The notes below the pieces were generated by a model. It saw nothing but the letters and a program-made list of their open reading frames with translations. It made no database searches and was not told the origin of the DNA. Below are positions 1 to 4,626 of a stretch of 6,889 nt of DNA, one piece after another. Every line of letters starts with the position of its first letter. Within the stretch, counting starts at the first letter, position 1. Where the stretch lies: assembly GCA_026225155.1 (NCBI GenBank), contig JAMFSG010000243.1, positions 1-6,889 on the forward strand, read 5' to 3'. A program made the position numbers and the translations under genes. Source of the stretch: Verrucomicrobiota bacterium. Lineage in GTDB: Bacteria > Verrucomicrobiota > Verrucomicrobiia > Limisphaerales > UBA11358.

Positions 1-509
1 CACTTGGTTATGCGAGCACATTCGTGGCGGGATTTCTGGCGCTGATTTATATCGTGCGCGGCGTGTTCACAAAAACTTTGGACGAAGCGACCGGCAAATC
101 GCTCGCGCGAATGATTTACGGCATCGTCTGTTTTGCGACGCTGTTTAGTTTTGTCGGCACGGTGCTCGGTGGGATTTGGGCAGACCAATCGTGGGGCCGT
201 TTTTGGGGTTGGGATCCGAAGGAAAACGGCGCGCTCATCATCGTTTTATGGAATGCGTTGATCCTACATCTGCGCTGGGGCGGCATGATCCGCGAACGCG
301 GCCTCGTCGTCTGCGCGATCGGCGGTAACATCGTGACGAGCTGGTCGTGGTTCGGCGTGAACATGCTCGGCATCGGCCTGCACAGCTATGGATTTACGGA
401 CGCGGCGTTCAAATGGCTGATGATTTTTGTGATCAGCCAACTGGGATTTATCACGCTGGGAATTTTACCGGCGAAGATGTGGAAAAGTTTCAACGCGCGC
501 GCTGCGTAA
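1..509 (+). CDS. ccsA: Cytochrome c biogenesis protein CcsA (ResC), C-terminal part; 5' end outside window
   Basis: The reading frame is already open at base 3 and ends at TAA 507-509, so about 168 C-terminal residues are visible. The tryptophan-rich WWD signature (WGRFWGWDPKE) lies at bases 192-224. It is followed by an 'ILH' histidine (267-269) and the 'GIGLHSYGF' histidine (381-383), the pattern of the heme-handling histidines in this family. About five hydrophobic segments can be seen, the last just before a short basic tail (KMWKSFNARAA). In System II cytochrome c maturation, CcsA works with ResB/CcsB to carry heme across the membrane and attach it to apocytochrome CXXCH motifs. Ending one helix after the GLHSYGF motif fits CcsA better than the longer CcmF. 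Whether it is a separate gene or the end of a fused ResB-CcsA polypeptide cannot be told here. The GTG at 24 is an internal codon, not a start. Confidence 0.93.
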   Translation, partial: LGYASTFVAGFLALIYIVRGVFTKTLDEATGKSLARMIYGIVCFATLFSFVGTVLGGIWADQSWGRFWGWDPKENGALIIVLWNALILHLRWGGMIRERGLVVCAIGGNIVTSWSWFGVNMLGIGLHSYGFTDAAFKWLMIFVISQLGFITLGILPAKMWKSFNARAA

Positions 510-514
510 AAATT

Positions 515-540
515 AAAAGATCGCTGATTAGCGATCTTTT
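515..540. terminator. Shared intrinsic terminator between convergent ccsA and FHA gene
   Basis: AAAAGATCGCT (515-525) pairs perfectly with AGCGATCTTTT (530-540) around a GATT loop, giving an 11-bp stem. It starts 5 bp after the ccsA stop and lies 31 bp past the FHA stop. The U-tract is better on the minus strand (CTTTTAATTTTT) than on the plus strand (CTTTTG). It should therefore end FHA transcription well and ccsA transcription at least partly. A second, weak 4-bp GCGG/CCGC hairpin lies at 548-561. Confidence 0.8.
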
Positions 541-571
541 GAAAGAGGCGGTTTCTGCCGCAGCTTAAATT

Positions 572-1150
572 TTAATGGCTGTTTCCGCTGGCTTTATTGA
601 TTAACACGATAATCAAAACCAAGATAACCAGCGCGACCACGGCGCCGCCGATGATGAAATAAAGGTTGCCCTTGTTTTTTTTCTTGGAAAAAGCAGTGTT
701 GGTGTTGAAGCCCGCCGGACGCGTGCCGCCCTGTTCGAGATCGCTCAAACTCACACCGCGCGGAATGACCATCGTGGCATCCGTTTGCCGTTTGCCGCTG
801 GTCGGCGCAGGCGCAGGCGCGCTGGCGGGAGCCGATGCGGGAGCGGGCGAAGCGACGACCGGACTGCCATCATCAATCCGCAATTCCACTTGGCCGAATT
901 TTAAAATTTGACCGGGCTTGAGAACTGTTTCCGTGATTTTTTCGCCGCCGATGAAAGTGCCATTTGTTGAGCCGATGTCTTTGATGACAACATCAGAACC
1001 GCGCAAAATGATTTCCGCGTGATGACTGGAAACGGAAGCATCGGCGATCTGGAAAGTATTATCCTCCACGCGTCCCACTGTCGTGCGTTCCACATTCAAG
1101 TCGAACGTCCGACCCGTCATGCCCTGATTCAGGATAACAAGTTTGGCCAT
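572..1150 (-). CDS. FHA-domain protein with Pro/Ala-rich linker and C-terminal membrane anchor
   Basis: The protein has 192 residues. Residues 4-93 form a forkhead-associated domain with the expected phosphothreonine-binding residues: GR at 26-27, SSHH at 41-44 and STNGT at 61-65. A low-complexity Ala/Pro/Ser linker (about 98-117) follows, then a polar stretch containing T126-M-V-I129, a lysine cluster (SKKKNK, 155-160) and one hydrophobic helix (about 163-185). Only about seven polar residues remain after the helix. This is a tail-anchored topology with the FHA domain in the cytoplasm. FHA domains read pThr on partners of Ser/Thr kinases; no kinase or phosphatase is visible here, so the partner is unknown. 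The start is ATG at 1150. No Shine-Dalgarno is present, and the predicted promoter gives a leader of only about 10 nt. It lies downstream of carA in the same direction with no terminator between them, so read-through from carA is possible. Confidence 0.9.
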   Translation of the reverse strand: MAKLVILNQGMTGRTFDLNVERTTVGRVEDNTFQIADASVSSHHAEIILRGSDVVIKDIGSTNGTFIGGEKITETVLKPGQILKFGQVELRIDDGSPVVASPAPASAPASAPAPAPTSGKRQTDATMVIPRGVSLSDLEQGGTRPAGFNTNTAFSKKKNKGNLYFIIGGAVVALVILVLIIVLINKASGNSH

Positions 1151-1166
1151 AAATTACGGTAAGTTG

Positions 1167-1194
1167 ATTATGGTCACAGAGCGTTTCAAGTCAA
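1167..1194 (-). promoter_or_regulatory. Sigma70-type promoter for the FHA gene
   Basis: On the minus strand, TTGACT (1189-1194, 5/6 to consensus) is separated by 16 bp from CATAAT (1167-1172, 5/6 to consensus). The predicted transcription start is near 1160, only about 10 nt before the FHA ATG at 1150. The position in the carA-FHA gap and the two good hexamers support it; there is no experimental evidence. Confidence 0.6.
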
Positions 1195-1204
1195 ACGGAA
1201 ATCT

Positions 1205-1213
1205 TGTGGATAA
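1205..1213 (-). promoter_or_regulatory. Perfect DnaA-box 9-mer in the carA-FHA gap
   Basis: The minus strand reads TTATCCACA, identical to the strict E. coli DnaA box. It lies between the carA stop and the -35 of the FHA promoter, with its edge about 10 bp from that hexamer. DnaA also acts as a transcription factor at isolated boxes near promoters. There is only one exact copy, no cluster and no replication gene nearby, so an origin is not suggested. Confidence 0.4.
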
Positions 1214-1221
1214 AATAATTT

Positions 1222-2379
1222 TCATCCGCGTTGTTCGATGAGGGAACGGAACTCGCCGAACAGCGGCGTCGAATCGTGCGGCCCCGGCGATGCTTCGGGA
1301 TGATATTGCACGCTGAAAATCGGTTTCGTTTTGTGCCGCAAACCTTCGACCGTTTGGTCGTTGAGATTGATGCGGTTCACCGAAACGTCGGACGACAAAC
1401 TTTTTCCATCCACCGCGAAGCCGTGATTTTGTGAGGTGATTTCGACTTTGCCGGATTCCAAATCTTTCACCGGCTGGTTGCCGCCGCGATGGCCGAATTT
1501 CAATTTGAAAGTTTTACCACCGAATGCTTGTCCGAGAATTTGATGGCCAAGGCAAATTCCGAAAATCGGAATGCCCGTGTCCACCAAAGTTTTCACTTCG
1601 CGCACGATGTAATCCAGCGCCGCCGGATCGCCCGGACCGTTTGAGAGAAAAATTCCCGCCGGTTTATATTTGAGCGCGTCCGCCGCGGTCGCCGTTGCCG
1701 GCAAAACTTGCACGGCAAAACCTTGTTGGCGCAGGCGGCGCAGGATGTTGTATTTCATCCCGTAATCGAACGCGACGATCGGAATATCGGCGGCGGGCAA
1801 CGGTTTGCGCGTGTTGCGCGCGTCGGAATTTTTCAATCCGCGCACGAGATCGAACGCCGCGCTCTGCTCGTCCTTTTCATCCCAGCGAAACGCGGTTTTG
1901 TGCGTCACTTCCTTGACGTAATCTACGCCTTCAAAAACAAATTCTTTCGCACGCTTCACCGCTTCGGCTTCGGAAATTTCTTCGGTGGAAATAAATCCAT
2001 TCAACGCGCCGCGCACGCGCAATTTTTTCGTCAACGCACGCGTGTCAATGCCTTGAATTCCGGGAATGCCGTTTTTCTCCAGATATTCCGCCAGCGAAAA
2101 ATCCGCGCGCCAGTTGCTGACGACCGGCGAAAGTTCGCGGATGACAAAACCCGCCGCGTGCGGCCGCCACGATTCGATGTCCTGCGAATTGACGCCGTAA
2201 TTCCCGATAAGCGGATACGTCATCGTCACGATCTGGCCTTTGTAAGACGGATCGGTGAGGATTTCCTGGTAGCCGGTCATCGAAGTATTGAAGCAGACTT
2301 CGCCGCTCGCCGACGCGCGCGCGCCAAAACCCGTGCCGTGAAAAACCGAACCGTCTTCAAGAGCGAGAATTGCTTTCAT
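1222..2379 (-). CDS. carA: Carbamoyl-phosphate synthase small (glutaminase) subunit
   Basis: CarA hydrolyses glutamine and channels ammonia to CarB, which makes carbamoyl phosphate for pyrimidine and arginine synthesis in the cytoplasm. Numbered with MKAIL as residue 1 (385 aa, normal family length), the N-terminal CPSase small-chain domain spans about 1-140 and contains FNTSMTGYQEILTDPSY. A class I glutamine amidotransferase domain runs from about 200 to the end. The triad is present: C276 in GICLGH, and H360 and E362 in YHPEASPGPHD. An oxyanion-type SNGPGDP loop lies near 246. The ATG at 2379 was chosen because family members begin MKA-L-LEDG; a TTG one codon earlier (2382) is the alternative. 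No Shine-Dalgarno precedes it. A terminator upstream (2418-2450) separates it from pyrC-trx, so it needs its own promoter in the T-rich 2380-2417 stretch; no convincing hexamer pair was found there. carB is not in the window. Confidence 0.97.
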   Translation of the reverse strand: MKAILALEDGSVFHGTGFGARASASGEVCFNTSMTGYQEILTDPSYKGQIVTMTYPLIGNYGVNSQDIESWRPHAAGFVIRELSPVVSNWRADFSLAEYLEKNGIPGIQGIDTRALTKKLRVRGALNGFISTEEISEAEAVKRAKEFVFEGVDYVKEVTHKTAFRWDEKDEQSAAFDLVRGLKNSDARNTRKPLPAADIPIVAFDYGMKYNILRRLRQQGFAVQVLPATATAADALKYKPAGIFLSNGPGDPAALDYIVREVKTLVDTGIPIFGICLGHQILGQAFGGKTFKLKFGHRGGNQPVKDLESGKVEITSQNHGFAVDGKSLSSDVSVNRINLNDQTVEGLRHKTKPIFSVQYHPEASPGPHDSTPLFGEFRSLIEQRG

Positions 2380-2396
2380 CAAATGTGGTTCAAGTT

Positions 2397-2426
2397 AGCA
2401 AAAAAAATCATCGAAGCAAAAAAAAT
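2397..2426. repeat. Two 12-bp direct repeats with A8 tracts upstream of carA
   Basis: AGCAAAAAAAAT occurs at 2397-2408 and again at 2415-2426, 18 bp apart start to start. On the minus strand they read ATTTTTTTTGCT. The distal copy supplies the U-tract of the preceding terminator. The proximal copy lies 18-29 bp upstream of the carA ATG, in the region that must hold the carA promoter. Confidence 0.6.
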
Positions 2427-2450
2427 GCGCGGCGAATTTTTTGCCGCGCA
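2418..2450 (-). terminator. Intrinsic terminator after the pyrC-thioredoxin unit
   Basis: On the minus strand the GC-rich stem TGCGCGGC (2443-2450) pairs perfectly with GCCGCGCA (2426-2433) around a 9-nt loop and is followed at once by eight T residues (2418-2425). It begins 19 bp past the thioredoxin stop codon. This is a textbook rho-independent terminator and marks the end of that transcription unit ahead of carA. Confidence 0.88.
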
Positions 2451-2469
2451 CAATTTTTGTTCCGCCCAA

Positions 2470-2910
2470 TCATTCTTTGCTGAACTGTTTAAGCTTCTTG
2501 ATCAAGTCATTGATCCCGTCGGAATCATAACCCAACTGACGGCCAAGTTCTTTTTCGTCGGCATTCACCAAGATCAACGTGGGAAATCCTTCGATATTAT
2601 ATTTTTTTTGCAACGCCTTGTTGGCCGTTTTCAACGTATCGCTCTGCGGTTTGTTGTTAGGAAAATCAACTTCCACCAAGACGAGATTTTTCTGGGCGTA
2701 ATCGGCAAATTCGGACGAAGCGGTCGACTGTTTGTGAAACAATATGCAAGCGGGACACCAATCCGAACCGGTAAAATCCAAGAACACTGCTTTTTTTTCA
2801 GCTTTAGCTTGAGCCAACGCCGTCGGCAAATCAGTTTCCCATTTTAATTCGGCCGCGTGAATCTGAAACAAAAGGCAACCGGCAAATAATCCAAATAGTA
2901 ATTTTTTCAT
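2470..2910 (-). CDS. Secreted thioredoxin-like protein (Thioredoxin_7-type, CPAC active site)
   Basis: The protein has 146 residues. A signal peptide (MKKLLFGLFAGCLLFQIHAA, likely cleaved after residue 20) precedes a compact thioredoxin fold. KKAVFLDFTGSDWCPAC places the redox pair at C52 and C55 with intervening Pro-Ala. The cis-proline loop is GFPTLIL, with P110. The 'DFTGSDWC' start of the active site is typical of small periplasmic thioredoxin-like proteins common in Planctomycetes and Verrucomicrobia; their substrates are mostly unknown. It probably reduces or isomerises disulfides outside the cytoplasm. C12 lies inside the signal helix and is not in a good lipobox (Phe at -3). The ATG at 2910 has a weak purine-rich site, GGAAAG (2914-2919). 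Only 18 bp separate it from the pyrC stop, so the two are probably cotranscribed and end at the 2418-2450 terminator. Confidence 0.9.
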   Translation of the reverse strand: MKKLLFGLFAGCLLFQIHAAELKWETDLPTALAQAKAEKKAVFLDFTGSDWCPACILFHKQSTASSEFADYAQKNLVLVEVDFPNNKPQSDTLKTANKALQKKYNIEGFPTLILVNADEKELGRQLGYDSDGINDLIKKLKQFSKE

Positions 2911-2928
2911 AATCTTTCCGTCTGAAAT

Positions 2929-4323
2929 TTAGACCGCAACCAATTCATTTTGTTCAGACCAAACTATTTTTCCGGCCACAATCGTCGCCGCAGCTTTGCC
3001 TTTGAGTTTCCAGCCGAAGAATGGATTGTTCTTGGATTTGCTCGCGGAATCTTCACGGTTGAAAACCCATTCTGCATTTGGATCAAAAACCGTCACGTCC
3101 GCGTCCGCGCCAACGGCCAAAGTGCCTTTGGCCAGATTTAACAACCGCGCGGGATTGACCGTGAATTTGGCGATCAAATCCGCGAGCGAAATTCTTTTCG
3201 TGTGGACAAGTTGCATCAACGAAAGTGCGAGTTCCGTTTCCAAGCCGGTGATGCCGAACGGCGCGTAATCAAACTCGACTTCTTTTTCGTAATCACAATG
3301 CGGTGCGTGGTCGCTGCATAAAATTTCAATAGTGCCGTCAGCTAAACCTTCAAGAATCGCCTCGCGGTCTTTGGCGGAACGCAGCGGCGGATTCATTTTG
3401 AAATTCGTGTCGTAACTCGGCCATTCGGGGACGGAGTTTTGAATTTTGAATTTTGAATTTTGAGTTGAAAGAATTTCTTTGCCGTCGTCCGCCCAGAATT
3501 TTTCGCTGCCGGCGATTGCCGCGTCGGTCAAAGTGAAATGGTGAGGACACGCTTCGCCGGAAATCGGGACGCCGCGTTTTTTGGCTTCGCGGATCAATTC
3601 AACGCTGCGCGCCGCGCTCAAATGTTGGCAGTGAATTTTTGCGCCGGTCAGTTCCGCGAGCAAAATATTGCGCGCGACGATCATTTCTTCGCCCGCCGCC
3701 GGCCAGCCGCGCAAGCCAAGTGCGGTGCTCCAATAACCTTCGTGCATCACGCCATCGGTCACGAGCGAATAATCCTGGCAATGATCAAAAACCGGCAGGT
3801 CGAACATCTTCGCGTATTCGCACGCGCGGCGCATGAGTTCGTTGTTCTGGATACAATGGCCGTCGTCGGTGATCGCCACAACGCCCGCTTTTTTCAAGCC
3901 GCCGATGGGCGCAAGTTCTTCGCCCGCGATATTTTTCGTGATCGCGCCGGTGACAAAAACGTTCACGACACCTTGTTCGCGAGCACGTTCGTGGATGAGC
4001 GCAACCGTTCCGGCATTGTCAATCGCAGGTGAAGTGTTCGGCATGCAGACAACGGAAGTAAACCCGCCGCGCGCGGCTGCCGCCGTGCCGGTGGCGATAT
4101 TTTCTTTCGCCGTCTGGCCGGGTTCGCGGAAATGGACGTGCAAATCAATCAGCCCGGGCGAAACAATTCTTCCTGTCGCATCAAAAATTTCAACATCGTG
4201 AGGCGCGGAAAGATTTTTGCCGATGGCGGAAATTTTTCCATCCAAGATGAGCACGTCGGCAATGGAATCAAAATTATTGGCGGGATCAATCACCCGGCCG
4301 CCGGTGAGAAGCAGCGAATTCAT
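2929..4323 (-). CDS. pyrC: Dihydroorotase (class I type) with an in-frame insertion
   Basis: This enzyme cyclises carbamoyl-L-aspartate to dihydroorotate, step 3 of UMP synthesis, in the cytoplasm. The protein has 464 residues from the ATG at 4323. Metal and substrate motifs appear in order: DLHVHFREPG (H62, H64), a TDDG aspartate (153/154), H181 in FDHCQD, H234 in HCQHLS, PHHF at 260-263, KMNPPLR at 309-315 and D338 in CSDHAPH. The class is usually about 420-430 aa; the excess lies mainly between LTDAAIAG (265-272) and YDTNFKMNPPLR (304-315), where 31 extra residues include STQNSKFKIQNS encoded by a heptanucleotide repeat. All ligands are kept, so activity is plausible. A longer frame starting at 4389 is possible, but the family starts at MNSLLLTGG, and the extra 22 residues fall over promoter-like DNA. 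No Shine-Dalgarno is seen. The secreted thioredoxin gene follows after 18 bp. Confidence 0.95.
   Translation of the reverse strand: MNSLLLTGGRVIDPANNFDSIADVLILDGKISAIGKNLSAPHDVEIFDATGRIVSPGLIDLHVHFREPGQTAKENIATGTAAAARGGFTSVVCMPNTSPAIDNAGTVALIHERAREQGVVNVFVTGAITKNIAGEELAPIGGLKKAGVVAITDDGHCIQNNELMRRACEYAKMFDLPVFDHCQDYSLVTDGVMHEGYWSTALGLRGWPAAGEEMIVARNILLAELTGAKIHCQHLSAARSVELIREAKKRGVPISGEACPHHFTLTDAAIAGSEKFWADDGKEILSTQNSKFKIQNSVPEWPSYDTNFKMNPPLRSAKDREAILEGLADGTIEILCSDHAPHCDYEKEVEFDYAPFGITGLETELALSLMQLVHTKRISLADLIAKFTVNPARLLNLAKGTLAVGADADVTVFDPNAEWVFNREDSASKSKNNPFFGWKLKGKAAATIVAGKIVWSEQNELVAV
3434..3466. repeat. GAATTTT heptanucleotide tandem array inside pyrC
   Basis: On the plus strand the units are GAGTTTT (3434-3440), then GAATTTT three times (3441-3461), then a partial GAGTT (3462-3466). 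Sense-strand units read AAAATTC and encode residues 286-297 of dihydroorotase (STQNSKFKIQNS). Similar AAAATTC-type short tandem repeats are known as dispersed elements in some bacterial genomes, mostly between genes. The unit is not a multiple of three, so gain or loss of one copy would shift the pyrC frame. Confidence 0.85.
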
Positions 4324-4330
4324 CGCGTCG

Positions 4331-4359
4331 AGTTTAGCGACGGCGGATTGACAAGGCAA
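4331..4359 (-). promoter_or_regulatory. Candidate pyrC promoter (would give a leaderless mRNA)
   Basis: On the minus strand TTGCCT (4354-4359, 4/6) and TAAACT (4331-4336, 4/6) are separated by 17 bp. The predicted start falls at about 4324, next to the ATG at 4323. The hexamers are weak matches; position and the missing Shine-Dalgarno are the main support. Confidence 0.3.
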
Positions 4360-4377
4360 GCGTCGGCACTTTAGTAT
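4348..4377 (+). promoter_or_regulatory. Sigma70-type promoter for tRNA-Gly
   Basis: A perfect TTGACA (4348-4353) is followed after 18 bp by TAGTAT (4372-4377, 4/6). The predicted start is near 4384, about 42 nt before the mature tRNA. It overlaps the candidate divergent pyrC promoter, with the TTGACA inside that promoter's spacer. Confidence 0.6.
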
Positions 4378-4425
4378 TGGTGCGCGCAAGTCTTTGTGGG
4401 CTTGCCGCGCCGAAGCCTAATTTAG

Positions 4426-4499
4426 GCGAGCGTAGTTCAATGGTAGAACGGCAGTTTTCCAAACTGCTCACGAGGGTTCGATTCCCTTCGCTCGCTCCA
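4426..4499 (+). tRNA. tRNA-Gly (anticodon UCC), CCA encoded
   Basis: The cloverleaf is complete. The acceptor stem GCGAGCG (4426-4432) pairs with CGCTCGC (4489-4495), perfect over 7 bp. The D stem is GTTC/GAAC (4435-4438 / 4446-4449) with loop AATGGTA. The anticodon stem GCAGT/ACTGC (4451-4455 / 4463-4467) holds loop TTTCCAA, with anticodon TCC at 4458-4460. The variable loop is TCAC. The T stem GAGGG/CCCTT (4472-4476 / 4484-4488) has loop TTCGATT. The discriminator is T4496, and CCA is at 4497-4499. It reads GGA and, by wobble, GGG glycine codons. It is a single gene divergent from pyrC, with its own promoter and terminator. Confidence 0.97.
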
Positions 4500-4511
4500 G
4501 TTTTACAATCA

Positions 4512-4543
4512 CCAATGAAATCAAATTCATTGGCGTTTTTTTT
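4512..4543 (+). terminator. Intrinsic terminator of the tRNA-Gly gene
   Basis: CCAATGAA (4512-4519) pairs perfectly with TTCATTGG (4526-4533) around loop ATCAAA, followed by CG and eight T residues (4536-4543). It begins 12 bp after the tRNA CCA. The minus strand lacks a T-tract after the stem, so it probably does not serve the convergent GH2 gene, for which no clear terminator was found in 4544-4626. Confidence 0.88.
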
Positions 4544-4626
4544 CATTTCCGGAATCACCACCGGTCAACTCCTTAAACAGCATTTCGAGCCGGCTGGCAG
4601 CAACCAAAAAAATCGGAAGCAGGTTA

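Noticed and set aside
24..26. GTG at 24 as the start of a short membrane protein
   Set aside because: The frame is open upstream and the preceding codons (LGYASTF) match the family, so the gene is cut by the window edge.
1205..1213. Replication origin
   Set aside because: Only one exact DnaA box, no AT-rich unwinding region with clustered boxes, and no dnaA, dnaN or parAB genes nearby.
1708..2847. Plus-strand open frame of 379 codons
   Set aside because: It is entirely antisense to carA and the thioredoxin gene, both with clear family motifs; its Arg/Phe-rich translation has no recognisable domain and it ignores the terminator at 2418-2450.
2875..2877. C12 of the thioredoxin-like protein as a lipoprotein cysteine
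   Set aside because: The residue at -3 is Phe, the cysteine is very early, and hydrophobic sequence continues after it to a better signal peptidase I site at HAA-E.
4324..4389. 22-residue N-terminal extension of dihydroorotase
   Set aside because: It starts at a non-ATG codon, is not family-like, and covers the promoter region; MNSLLLTGG is the expected family start.
4334..4561. Minus-strand 75-aa frame with an AAGGAG-like site upstream
   Set aside because: It reads antisense through the tRNA-Gly gene; the ASEGNRTLVSSLENCRSTIE-type peptide is a well-known false protein from tRNA antisense translation.
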